Below, in pieces: positions 29,807-37,727 of a stretch of DNA of 64,000 nt. Position 1 is the first letter of the stretch, and every line of letters starts with the position of its first letter. The stretch is from Kribbella italica. Its GTDB lineage: Bacteria; Actinomycetota; Actinomycetes; Propionibacteriales; Kribbellaceae. A model generated the notes under the pieces. That model was not told the origin of the DNA. It searched no databases and was given only the letters and a program-made list of their open reading frames with translations. The position numbers and the translations under genes were made by a program. The stretch is taken from contig NZ_JACHMY010000001.1 in NCBI RefSeq assembly GCF_014205135.1, positions 4,650,001-4,714,000 of the forward strand, read 5' to 3'.

Positions 29807-31470
29807 TGACGAACCCTCGATCACGACCCTGGAGAAGCGCCAGGAGCCTCACCCCGTGGGGCCGGACCGCACCGACGAACGTCTCGCCGTCCTCTCGATG
29901 GTCCGGCCGGGCCTTCCCGGCTCCGGCGGCCCGCCGCGTCGTGGCTTCAGTTGCGGCCCTCGGGTTGCTGGCCGGCTGCTCCGGTGCGGCCGGGGCGGAC
30001 GGTGACAAGCTGACCGTCGTCTCCACCACCGAGATCCTCGCCGATCTCGTCCAGCACGTCGGCGGCGACCTGGTGACCACCTCGTCCCTGGTCCCGGCCG
30101 GCGGCGACCCGCACTCCTACGAGCCGACTCCGGCCGACGCCAAGCGGGTCGCACGAGCGGACGTGACCTTCACCAACCATCTGCTGCTGGAACCCCAGTC
30201 GCTGATCAAGACCATCGACGCGAACGCCCCGGAGGGCAGCCCGAACGTCTCGCTCGCCGAGGCCGCCGAGTCGTACGGCGCGCACGTCATCCCCTTGGTG
30301 GAGAACATCGGCCTGGACGTGCTCTGGCTGGGCCTGAGAGTCCGCGGCACCGGCAAGGCCCGCGGCGCGACCCGAACGTCGTCGGTCCAGTTGCGGGCGA
30401 CCGAGGTCGAAGGTCCCGGCCGGCTGATCGCCTATCTGACCGAGTCCCTGGGACAGCCCGACCGGTACTTTGACTCCTCCGACGGTGTCGGCCCGGACGA
30501 CGTGACGACCCTTCCACCCGCCGCGCACACCCACCTGAACTGGGCGTTCACCAAGCCGGGGATCTACCGCCTCACGCTGGCGGCCGGCCTCGAGGTCGGC
30601 GACGGCAAACCGGTCCAGCAGCTCGGCAGTGGCACGTTCACCTTCGCCGTCGGCGTCGAGTCGCGGGGCGTGGCCCCGGCGGCCGGCGGCCCGGCCACGG
30701 TGCTGGACGACGGTCACACCGACCTGACCGTCGATCTGGACAGCGGACGGCTGCTGGCGTTCTCCGACGTACGGAAGGTCGGCGACGCCCAGGCCGACGT
30801 GCCCGCCGGCCAGGTCGTCATCGACGTACCGAACAAAGCGCTGGTGAGCGTGCCGGACGATCCGAGGTTCAGCTTTCTCGGGAAGCCCGGCGGTCAGGTC
30901 CATCAACTGCCGCAAGCGGTGCTCGGCAAGCACGTCCACGGCGAGATCGACCCGCACCTGTGGGAGGACGTGGCCAACGCCAAGGCCTACGTGCAGCTGA
31001 TCCGCGACACCCTGATCTCCGCCGACCGCGGCAACGAGCAGACCTATCGCGACAACGCTGCGACCTACCTCCGAGAGCTCGACGAGCTGGACGAGTACGT
31101 CCGCGCCGAGGTCGCCTCGATCCCCGCCGACCGGCGCCAGCTGATCACCACCCACGACGCCTTCGGCTACCTCGCCGACGCCTACGGGATGACCGTGGCC
31201 GGCTTCGTCGTCCCCAACCCCGCCCAGGAGCCCAGCGTGGACCAGGTCCGCAAACTGTCCGAGACGATCCGCAACCTCGAGGTCCCGGCGGTCTTCGTCG
31301 AGCCGAACCTGGCCCAGCGCGCCTCGGTGCTGACCCAGGTCGCCAAGGACCAGAACGTCGCGGTCTGCCTGCTCTACGGCGACTCCTTCGACGACAACGC
31401 CCGCTCGTACGTCGCGATGATGCGCCACAACGCCGAGGAGCTGAAGCGGTGCCTGGGTGGGACCCGATGA
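29806..31470 (+). CDS. Metal ABC transporter substrate-binding lipoprotein with inserted repeat domain
   Basis: 554 residues. Lipobox LLAGC (Cys58) after a long basic N-region. The N lobe (about 64-165, KLTVVSTTEILADLVQHVGG, GGDPHSYEPTP) and C lobe (about 385-554, EIDPHLWEDVANAKAYVQLI, QLITTHDAFGYLADAYG, VFVEPNLAQ) form a ZnuA/TroA-type cluster A-I binding protein; His in DPHSYE, TNHLLLE, DPHLWE and the C-lobe Glu/Asp are expected metal ligands. Between the lobes lies an insertion of about 215 residues related to the anchored-repeat domain, with its halves in swapped order: the HTHLNWAF half comes before the GHTDL/FLGKPGG half. TGATG overlap with the upstream gene. Imports Zn or Mn; the Zur box favours Zn. 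Confidence 0.9.
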   Translation: MTNPRSRPWRSARSLTPWGRTAPTNVSPSSRWSGRAFPAPAARRVVASVAALGLLAGCSGAAGADGDKLTVVSTTEILADLVQHVGGDLVTTSSLVPAGGDPHSYEPTPADAKRVARADVTFTNHLLLEPQSLIKTIDANAPEGSPNVSLAEAAESYGAHVIPLVENIGLDVLWLGLRVRGTGKARGATRTSSVQLRATEVEGPGRLIAYLTESLGQPDRYFDSSDGVGPDDVTTLPPAAHTHLNWAFTKPGIYRLTLAAGLEVGDGKPVQQLGSGTFTFAVGVESRGVAPAAGGPATVLDDGHTDLTVDLDSGRLLAFSDVRKVGDAQADVPAGQVVIDVPNKALVSVPDDPRFSFLGKPGGQVHQLPQAVLGKHVHGEIDPHLWEDVANAKAYVQLIRDTLISADRGNEQTYRDNAATYLRELDELDEYVRAEVASIPADRRQLITTHDAFGYLADAYGMTVAGFVVPNPAQEPSVDQVRKLSETIRNLEVPAVFVEPNLAQRASVLTQVAKDQNVAVCLLYGDSFDDNARSYVAMMRHNAEELKRCLGGTR

Positions 31471-32447
31471 TCCGGCGCGCTGCCGACGGAGCCACTCGCG
31501 GCCACCGGCGTCCTGGTCCGGTCCTTCGCTCGTTGGCCTCCGCGCTCACCGTCGTACCGCTCCTGGCCGGCTCCGTCCTGGTCACCGCGCCGGCTTCGGC
31601 CCAGGAGAGCTCACCCGCAGGATCCGGTACGGCGGCCGCCGACGGCCGGGTGATCTCGGCCGGCCACGTCGATCTCGGTCCGAGGTTCGTCGACGGCCGG
31701 TGGACCGTCCAGTTGCGCGACGACACTGTGGACCCGGCTGTCTGGCGGCCGCTCGACCAGGTCGTCCTGCAGGCACCGGCCGCCGCACAGGTCACCGTGC
31801 CCACCGATCCGGCGTACTCGTTCCTCGGGAAGCCGCAACAGAAGGTCTGGGTGATCCCGCAGGTCCAGCGCGACGGCGTGGTCTGGCCGGGCTGGAACAC
31901 GCAGGACCCGGAGATCGAGCAGCGCGTCGACCGTGAGGTCACCTGGTCGCTGGAAGGAGTCCGCGGGCCCGGCGCGTTCACGTTGTTCCTCAACTCCGAC
32001 TTCGGTCAGCCCACCACCGTCTTCGACAGCCGCAAACCGCTCCCGCAGGCCAGCGGCATCGACGTCGGCACGCATGTGCACGGCAACTGGACCTTCGACA
32101 CCGCGGGGCTGTACCAGCTCGACGTCGCGATGACCGCCCGGCTCAAGGACGGCAGTGAGGTCACCGATCGCCGGACACTTCGCCTGTACGCCGGGGACGC
32201 GGCTCCAGCCACGATCCTCGCCCAGGTGGCCGAGGCTCCGTCACCCCAGGCTCCCGGTACCGCGGGCCAGGAGAACTCGAGCGGCCAGGGCAATGACATT
32301 GCTGCTAGCAACGATCGCGCGGCGAACTCCAGCTCTTCGAACGGTTCCTCGGTGCTACCCGTCGTACTGGCCACGGGAGCGGCCGCGATCTTCCTGGCCG
32401 GCTTGGCCTTCCTGCTCCTGCGCCGTCGCCACCGGACCACCGCATGA
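31467..32447 (+). CDS. Membrane-anchored single anchored-repeat protein
   Basis: 326 residues. Signal peptide about 1-47 (cleavage near APASA-QE). One repeat domain at about 58-250 (SAGHVDLGPRFVDGRW, YSFLGKPQQKVWVIPQ, VVWPGWNTQ, THVHGNWTF). Then a Ser/Asn/Gly-rich stalk (about 262-295), a transmembrane helix (about 299-318) and the tail RRRHRTTA. There is no LPxTG or LAxTG, so it is held by the helix itself. The ATG overlaps the substrate-binding gene stop in ATGA. Probable extracytoplasmic partner of the transporter. Confidence 0.88.
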   Translation: MIRRAADGATRGHRRPGPVLRSLASALTVVPLLAGSVLVTAPASAQESSPAGSGTAAADGRVISAGHVDLGPRFVDGRWTVQLRDDTVDPAVWRPLDQVVLQAPAAAQVTVPTDPAYSFLGKPQQKVWVIPQVQRDGVVWPGWNTQDPEIEQRVDREVTWSLEGVRGPGAFTLFLNSDFGQPTTVFDSRKPLPQASGIDVGTHVHGNWTFDTAGLYQLDVAMTARLKDGSEVTDRRTLRLYAGDAAPATILAQVAEAPSPQAPGTAGQENSSGQGNDIAASNDRAANSSSSNGSSVLPVVLATGAAAIFLAGLAFLLLRRRHRTTA

Positions 32448-33199
32448 CCGGCGACGAGGTGTTGTCGCTGCAGGGTGTCTCGGTCGAGCTCGGCGGCCGG
32501 CTCGTCCTGCGCGACGTGGACCTCCAGGTCACGAAGTCCGAGCAGGTCGGCCTGATCGGCCCGAACGGTGCCGGCAAGACCACGCTGTTGCGCGCCGTCC
32601 TCAACCTCCTCCCCACCTCCACCGGCACCATCGACATCAACAACAGAACCCCAGCCCAGGCCCGCGGCACCATCGGTTACGTCCCTCAGCGCCACGACTT
32701 CGTCTGGGACTTCCCCGTCGACGTCCGCACCGCGGTGACCACCGGCCGCACCCACCTCACCGGCTGGCTCCGCCGCCCCACCCGGACCGACCAGGAAGCC
32801 ACCCAGCAAGCCTTGGAACGAGTGGACCTGGCCGACCTGCACCGCCGCCCGATCGGTGAACTCTCCGGCGGCCAACGCCAACGCGTCCTCGTCGCCCGCG
32901 CCCTCGCCGTACGCCCAGAACTGCTCCTCCTCGACGAACCGTTCACCGGCCTCGACGTCCCCACCCAAGAAGCCCTCACCCACCTCTTCCGCCGGCTGAC
33001 CAAAGAGGGCACGGCCATCCTCATGACCACCCACGACCTCCCCGCCGCGGCCGACACCTGCGACCGTCTCTGCCTGCTCAACCGCACGGTCGTCGCCGAA
33101 GGCCCACCCGACCAGCTCCGCGACCCCGCCATCTGGCTCGAAGCGTTCGGCGTCACGAGATCCGACCAACTCCTGCACAGCCTCGGAGTCGACCGATGA
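32444..33199 (+). CDS. ABC transporter ATPase (ZnuC-like, anchored-repeat type)
   Basis: 251 residues. Complete nucleotide-binding domain: Walker A GPNGAGKTT (39-47), Q-loop in YVPQRHDFVW, signature LSGGQRQRV, Walker B LLLLDEP and switch His in MTTHD. Pairs with the permease at 33196 and the binding protein at 29806 to import a divalent metal. Overlaps both neighbours by 4 bp (ATGA), so the genes are tightly coupled. Confidence 0.95.
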   Translation: MTGDEVLSLQGVSVELGGRLVLRDVDLQVTKSEQVGLIGPNGAGKTTLLRAVLNLLPTSTGTIDINNRTPAQARGTIGYVPQRHDFVWDFPVDVRTAVTTGRTHLTGWLRRPTRTDQEATQQALERVDLADLHRRPIGELSGGQRQRVLVARALAVRPELLLLDEPFTGLDVPTQEALTHLFRRLTKEGTAILMTTHDLPAAADTCDRLCLLNRTVVAEGPPDQLRDPAIWLEAFGVTRSDQLLHSLGVDR

Positions 33200-34062
33200 T
33201 CGAGTTCTTCACCGAGCCCTGGCAGCACGTCTTCATGCAGCGCGCGTTCCTCGTCGTCCTGATGTCCGGCCTGGTCTGCGGCGTGATCGGCAGCCACGTC
33301 GCCCTCCGCGGCATGGCCTTCATCGGCGACGCGGTGGCGCACGCGGTCTTCCCCGGCATCGCGATCGCGTTCGCCCTGCACACCAGCCTGGTCGTCGGCG
33401 GCATCGTCGCCGGCCTGGTGACGGCCCTCGCCGTCGCCGTCTTCTCCCAGAACCGCCGCCTCAAGGAGGACACCGTGATCGGCGTCTTCTTCGCAGCTGC
33501 CTTCGGCCTAGGCATCGTGGTGATGAGCACAGCACCGGGGTACGGCGGTTCGCTCGAGTCGTTCCTGTTCGGCTCGGTCCTCGGCATCAGCAGCGGCGAC
33601 GTGGTCACCGTCGGAGTCGCCGGCGCGATCCTCCTGCTGATCACCGGCGGTCTCCACAAGGAGCTCGTCACCGTCGGCCTCGACCGCGAGACCGCGCGCG
33701 CGGCCGGTCTGCCGATCTTCTGGCTCGACATGGCCCTGTACGCGATGGTCACCGTCGCGATCGTCATCTCGATCCAGGCCGTCGGCAACATTCTCGTGCT
33801 CGCCCTGCTGGTCACCCCGGCCGCCTGTGCCCGGCTGCTGACCGACCGGATCGGCGTGATGATGCTGATCGCGCCGCTGATCGGCGCCGGGTCCGGCCTC
33901 GCCGGGCTCTACCTGTCCTACGCGTTCAACCTCGCCGCCGGCGGGTTGATCGTGCTCACGGCCACCGCCGTGTTCGTGGCCTGCTGGGTGTTCGCGCCCC
34001 GGCACGGCCTGCTCAGCCACCGTCGCCACAGCGCGACGGCCGTGGTTTCCGTCCACCCCTGA
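33196..34062 (+). CDS. ABC-3 family metal permease (ZnuB-like)
   Basis: 288 residues with about eight transmembrane helices. Family features: GSHVALRGMAFIGDAVAHAV near 30-50, VIGVFFAAAFGLGIV, the coupling region DRETARAAGLPIFWLD and the late helix NILVLALLVTPAACARLL. Forms the channel of the Zn/Mn importer. Start ATG 33196 overlaps the ATPase stop. The C-terminus is basic and cytoplasmic. Confidence 0.94.
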   Translation: MIEFFTEPWQHVFMQRAFLVVLMSGLVCGVIGSHVALRGMAFIGDAVAHAVFPGIAIAFALHTSLVVGGIVAGLVTALAVAVFSQNRRLKEDTVIGVFFAAAFGLGIVVMSTAPGYGGSLESFLFGSVLGISSGDVVTVGVAGAILLLITGGLHKELVTVGLDRETARAAGLPIFWLDMALYAMVTVAIVISIQAVGNILVLALLVTPAACARLLTDRIGVMMLIAPLIGAGSGLAGLYLSYAFNLAAGGLIVLTATAVFVACWVFAPRHGLLSHRRHSATAVVSVHP

Positions 34063-34072
34063 AAGGAAGTTC

Positions 34073-34720
34073 ATGCGCACTTCGTACCGTGTGGCACTGC
34101 CCGCCGTGGCAGTCCTCGCGTTCACCGGCCTGGCGGTCCCCGCCCAGGCCGCACCCTGCATCGTGCTCGACCAGGGCCATGTCGACGTGATCGGCATCGC
34201 CTTCGAGGACGGCGCGTTCGACCTCCATGTCCACGACGAGGAGAACGACGTCGAGTACTCCCCTGCCGACGTCCAGCTGGTCGCCAAGCCCGGCTCGGAG
34301 ACCACGGTCCCGGCCGACCCGGCTTTCGGCTTCCTCGGTACGCCGGGTGCGGCGGTCTGGGTGCTGCCGCAGGTGCAGGATCCGGAGCTGCTGTGGCCGG
34401 GCATCGGCGTCGAGGAGATCGAGGCCGGAGTCTTCGCCTCCGACTCGGTCAAGCTCGACGTCGTCGGCGTGAGCGGACCGGCCGCCGTCAGCATCTACAC
34501 CACCGATGCCTTCGGCGCGCCGACCGTCCTGGTCGACAGCGGGAACGGCCTCCCGGACCGGATCAACACCACCGCCGGGGATCACCTGCACGCCAACTGG
34601 GCGTTCGAGGCGCCCGGGACGTACAAGGTCAAGGTCCGGGCCAGCGGCAAGCTCGCCGCGACGGGGCAGAACGTCAGCTCGCCGATCACCACCTACGTCT
34701 TCAAGGTGGTGGCCCAGTGA
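34073..34720 (+). CDS. Secreted anchored-repeat domain protein
   Basis: 215 residues. Signal peptide 1-27 (cleaved after VPAQA), then one repeat domain filling the rest: LDQGHVDVIGIAFEDG, FGFLGTPGAAVWVLPQ, LLWPGIGVEE, DHLHANWAFEAPGTYKVKV. No anchor, so it is predicted to be released or bound non-covalently. The ribosome site AAAGGAAG lies 3 nt before the ATG. The stop overlaps the next start in GTGA. Acidic composition and conserved His make it a candidate metal-binding extracellular protein. Confidence 0.88.
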   Translation: MRTSYRVALPAVAVLAFTGLAVPAQAAPCIVLDQGHVDVIGIAFEDGAFDLHVHDEENDVEYSPADVQLVAKPGSETTVPADPAFGFLGTPGAAVWVLPQVQDPELLWPGIGVEEIEAGVFASDSVKLDVVGVSGPAAVSIYTTDAFGAPTVLVDSGNGLPDRINTTAGDHLHANWAFEAPGTYKVKVRASGKLAATGQNVSSPITTYVFKVVAQ

Positions 34721-35385
34721 CCAGCACGCTGACCAGGAAGCGCTCCCTCAAGGCTCGGCTGGTGACTGGCGCGGCCGCGGCCGCGGTGGTGTCGCTGGTC
34801 TCCATCGCCCCCGCCCACGCGGCAGTGACCATTTCGCAGGGACACGTTGACGCGGTCGACGTCGATTGGACCGGTTCGGCGCTGACGCTGGATCTCCGGG
34901 ACAGCACCGTCAGCCCGGCCGTCGACCGCAACCCGGCCGACGTGGTGCTCAACGCGGTCTCGGCGAGCAAGACGACCGTGCCGTCGAACTCGGCGTACTC
35001 GTTCCTGGGCACGGCCGGCGCGCCGGTCTGGATCCTGCCGCAGACTCAGAACAGCAACCTGGTCTGGCCCGGGTTCAGCACCGAGGGCGTACCTTCAGGC
35101 GCGCTGCAGAACAACTCGGTCACCGTCCGGCTGGTCTCGGCCTCCGGGCCTGCCGATGTCAGCGTGTTCACGACCAACTCCTTCGGCACGCCGACGGTTT
35201 GGTACGACAGCGGCAACGGCCTGCCCGACAACCGGTCGTTCCCCGTCAACACCCACGCCCACGCCAACTGGGCCTTCGAAGCCGCCGGCACCTACACCCT
35301 CGTCTTCGAGGGCACCGCCACGACCGCCGCCGGAGCCTCCGTCACGACCGGTCAGAAGACCTACACCTTCACCGTCCAGCCCTGA
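34717..35385 (+). CDS. Secreted anchored-repeat domain protein
   Basis: 222 residues from GTG 34717. Signal peptide about 1-35 (basic start RKRSLKARL, cleavage near APAHA-AV) and one repeat domain: ISQGHVDAVDVDWTG, YSFLGTAGAPVWILPQ, LVWPGFSTEG, THAHANWAFEAAGTYTLVF. No membrane or wall anchor. It is closely similar in layout to the preceding gene, suggesting tandem duplication with divergence. Last gene of the operon, followed by a 16-bp hairpin. Confidence 0.88.
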   Translation: MTSTLTRKRSLKARLVTGAAAAAVVSLVSIAPAHAAVTISQGHVDAVDVDWTGSALTLDLRDSTVSPAVDRNPADVVLNAVSASKTTVPSNSAYSFLGTAGAPVWILPQTQNSNLVWPGFSTEGVPSGALQNNSVTVRLVSASGPADVSVFTTNSFGTPTVWYDSGNGLPDNRSFPVNTHAHANWAFEAAGTYTLVFEGTATTAAGASVTTGQKTYTFTVQP

Positions 35386-35389
35386 TGCT

Positions 35390-35433
35390 CCTGCTTCCGT
35401 CTCCCGCGCTGCAGAGTGGGAGACGGAAGCAGG
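35390..35433 (+). terminator. Hairpin terminator of the metal-transport operon
   Basis: Arms CCTGCTTCCGTCTCCC (35390-35405) and GGGAGACGGAAGCAGG (35418-35433) pair over 16 perfect base pairs around a 12-nt loop, 5 bp after the last stop. No U-run follows, as is common in actinobacterial terminators. Confidence 0.75.
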
Positions 35434-35436
35434 CCT

Positions 35437-35442
35437 TAGGGT
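35437..35442 (+). promoter_or_regulatory. -10 box TAGGGT
   Basis: TAGGGT, 6 nt (cgaacc), ATG 35449: leaderless arrangement. The same cgaaccATG context occurs at the MarR gene (61811-61819). Confidence 0.45.
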
Positions 35443-35448
35443 CGAACC

Positions 35449-36315
35449 ATGAGAATCGTCTCGCTGCTCCCGTCGGCGACCGAGATCTGCTTCGCACTGG
35501 GCGCAGGGGACGAGGTCCACGGCGTCACCTTCGAGTGCGACTACCCCGCGGCCGCCCGCGAGCGGCGAATCGTCTCCACCACCAACCTTCCGGCCGGCCT
35601 CACACCGGCCGAGATCGACGCCGCCGTCCGCGAGCGGGCGGCAGCCGGCGAAGACCTCTACAAGCTCGACCGAGACGCCCTCCGCACGATCGACCCCGAC
35701 CTGGTCATCACCCAGGACCTCTGCGCCGTCTGCGCCATCGACGTCGACGACGTGGAAGAAGCGCTGTCCTACCTGGGCTGCCAGGCCAAGGTCGTCACCA
35801 CCGACCCCCACGACCTCACCGAGGTCCTGGAATCCATCGCACAGATCGCCCAAGCCATCGGCCGCCCGTCCGAGCCGCTGATCGAAAACCTCAGACACAG
35901 ATTGTCTGGGGTGGAGAAACAACCTCGGACAGAACAGAAAATGCTGGTTCTGGAGTGGACCGATCCGCCGTTCGCTCCTGGGCACTGGATTCCGGAGATG
36001 GTGGAAGTGGCCGGCGGTGTCAGCGTGCTGGGGTCCGCTGGGCTGCGATCCGGGCGGACGACCTGGCCGGCTGTTGCCGCGGCTCGGCCTGAGGTTGTGG
36101 TGGTCGCGCCGTGTGGATTCGGGCTCGACGACTCGGCGCGCCTGGGCAAGGACCTGATCGACCAAGGACTGCTGCCCGACGTACCGGTCTGGGCCGTCGA
36201 CGCGAACGGCTACTTCGCGCGTCCCGGTCCTCGCCTGGTGGACGGCGTGGAGGCACTCGCCGGGATCCTTCGCAGTACAGCGGTCGACCCCCAGGTGGCC
36301 CGGCAGATCCGTTAG
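35449..36315 (+). CDS. BtuF-like periplasmic-binding fold protein, cytoplasmic form
   Basis: 288 residues. Begins RIVSLLPSATEICFALGAGD, the class III binding-protein (helical backbone metal receptor) opening, with DYPAAARERRIVSTTNLPAG, LVITQDLCAVCAID and VVVVAPCGFGLDDSARLG. These match cobalamin-binding BtuF-like proteins. There is no signal peptide, so it is probably cytosolic, as for many actinobacterial members whose role is unsettled. Transcribed separately from the metal operon (hairpin and own -10 in between). Confidence 0.82.
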   Translation: MRIVSLLPSATEICFALGAGDEVHGVTFECDYPAAARERRIVSTTNLPAGLTPAEIDAAVRERAAAGEDLYKLDRDALRTIDPDLVITQDLCAVCAIDVDDVEEALSYLGCQAKVVTTDPHDLTEVLESIAQIAQAIGRPSEPLIENLRHRLSGVEKQPRTEQKMLVLEWTDPPFAPGHWIPEMVEVAGGVSVLGSAGLRSGRTTWPAVAAARPEVVVVAPCGFGLDDSARLGKDLIDQGLLPDVPVWAVDANGYFARPGPRLVDGVEALAGILRSTAVDPQVARQIR

Positions 36316-36318
36316 TTT
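36313..36318 (+). promoter_or_regulatory. -10 box TAGTTT
   Basis: TAGTTT, 7 nt, GTG 36326. It uses the stop codon TAG of the preceding gene and fits a leaderless transcript. Confidence 0.45.
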
Positions 36319-36325
36319 CGTCTGC

Positions 36326-36955
36326 GTGCTGATCACCCTGCTGGTTCTTGCCGCCGCCCTGGCCGCGCTCGCCGTCTGGGCGAGGACCAAGCGTCAGCGC
36401 TTCTTCACCGCACGCACCCAGGCCGCCCAGCACAACGGCTGGACCCCAGCACCGATGGACCCAGCCCTCGAAGGCGTCGCGAACCGCATCCTCACTTCCG
36501 GCACCAACACCCGCCTGATCACGGGCCAGTACGCCGGCTACGCGTTCCGCGCCTTCGACCACTCCCACGCGACCACCAGAACCAGTACGGCGACCAAGCT
36601 GCACGTGGTCGCCGTACAGCTCCCCGTCGTCCTCCCGTCGATCGCCGTCACCACCGACGACCCGATCGCCCGCACCCTCCGCGTCCCCGACCAGCAACTC
36701 GAGTCCGGCACCTTCAACGAGACCTTCGCCGTCGAGTCGCCCAACCAGCGCTACGCCTCCGCCGTCGTCCACCCGCAGCTCATGGAGTGGATGCTCCAGC
36801 ACCCTCACCTGCAGTGGTGGATCGACGGCCCGTACCTCGTCACCTGGGGTCTCCACTGGTGGACCGTCGACACCGTGACGGCGGCCCTCGACGACCTGAC
36901 GGCCGTCGCGCAGCAGATCCCGCCGTTCGTCCTGGCCGACTACCGGCTCAGCTGA
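36326..36955 (+). CDS. Hypothetical membrane-anchored protein
   Basis: 209 residues from GTG 36326. One N-terminal transmembrane helix (about 2-20, LITLLVLAAALAALAVWA) followed by KRQRFF and a soluble domain of mixed alpha/beta character (YAGYAFRAFDHSH, VVAVQLPVVLPSIAVTTDDP, QWWIDGPYLVTWGLHWWTVD). It resembles DUF3137-type or other actinobacterial hypothetical proteins with a cytoplasmic beta domain, without a confident match. The 3' end overlaps the convergent gene by 16 bp. Confidence 0.8.
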   Translation: MLITLLVLAAALAALAVWARTKRQRFFTARTQAAQHNGWTPAPMDPALEGVANRILTSGTNTRLITGQYAGYAFRAFDHSHATTRTSTATKLHVVAVQLPVVLPSIAVTTDDPIARTLRVPDQQLESGTFNETFAVESPNQRYASAVVHPQLMEWMLQHPHLQWWIDGPYLVTWGLHWWTVDTVTAALDDLTAVAQQIPPFVLADYRLS

Positions 36956-37704
36956 GTCCACACCTCGCGCAACGCCCGCGCCGCGTCGCCTTCCAGACCG
37001 GCCGCGTCCATCGTCTCCGCCAGTTCGTCGAACTCCGGGCCCCACCGCCAAGCCACCGCCCGCAGCTGCTCCGGCAATCCCGGATCCTTCAGCGATCCGC
37101 CATCGGCCCGCGTGTGCTGCGCCGTCAGCGCCTCGGTCACGCCGTGCTCGGCCGCCAGCTGGAACGCCAGCACGGCCAACGCCGCTTTCCCCTTGTTGTA
37201 CAGCGCGTACGACGACTTGGCCGCACTCGCCGCCCCGGGCTCGGCCCCGACCACCATCGGCGTCACCGACGTACCGGCCCACAAACCCGCCGCCTGCTCG
37301 GCCGCTGCGCCCGAGAGCATCAAGTGCGTCGGACTCGGACCGCCGGTCGGCGGCGGGCCGATCACTCCGCCGTCCACGAAGGTTGCCTTGGGCAATGCTT
37401 CGCGCGTCCGCTGCAGGGAGTTCGGCGACAGCGGGTTCGCCTCGACGTAGATCCCCGCGAAGCCCGACCGACCCACCTCCTCGGCGATCGCCACCGCGCC
37501 CTGCGGCGCGCACGAGCACAGCACCACCTCGGCCCCACCCACCGCTTCGTCGTACGACGAACCGATCAGCCCCGCCGCCTCGGCGCGCGCGACCGACGCC
37601 GTACTGCGTCCTTCCGGCACCCAGTGCACCTCGTGCCCCGCCGCCACCAACTGCGCGGCGAGCTGCGACCCCATGGCTCCCGGATGGAAAACAGCGACCC
37701 GCAT
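36940..37704 (-). CDS. NAD(P)-dependent oxidoreductase (beta-hydroxyacid dehydrogenase-like, DUF1932)
   Basis: 254 residues. N-terminal Rossmann fold begins RVAVFHPGAMGSQLAAQLVA (GxxGxG-like HPGAMGS), with VEANPLSPNSLQ and VDGGVIGPPPTGG as substrate-loop sequences. The C-terminal helical domain (about 165-254, SSYALYNKGKAALAVLAFQL) fits DUF1932, which replaces the usual dehydrogenase C-domain and still places a Lys (NKGK) in the active site. Substrate unknown. Start ATG 37704. Confidence 0.85.
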   Translation of the reverse strand: MRVAVFHPGAMGSQLAAQLVAAGHEVHWVPEGRSTASVARAEAAGLIGSSYDEAVGGAEVVLCSCAPQGAVAIAEEVGRSGFAGIYVEANPLSPNSLQRTREALPKATFVDGGVIGPPPTGGPSPTHLMLSGAAAEQAAGLWAGTSVTPMVVGAEPGAASAAKSSYALYNKGKAALAVLAFQLAAEHGVTEALTAQHTRADGGSLKDPGLPEQLRAVAWRWGPEFDELAETMDAAGLEGDAARALREVWTQLSR

Positions 37705-37727
37705 CTGCGGCGTCCTCTCTCGAGTGG

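Noticed and set aside
31950-32445. LPxTG-type sorting signal in the 31467 product
   Set aside because: The C-terminal LPVVLATGAAA sequence does not fit LPxTG or LAxTG with correct spacing; a plain transmembrane anchor is the better reading.
35449-36315. BtuF-like gene as an eighth member of the zinc operon
   Set aside because: A 16-bp terminator hairpin and a separate -10 box lie between it and the operon, and it has no signal peptide.
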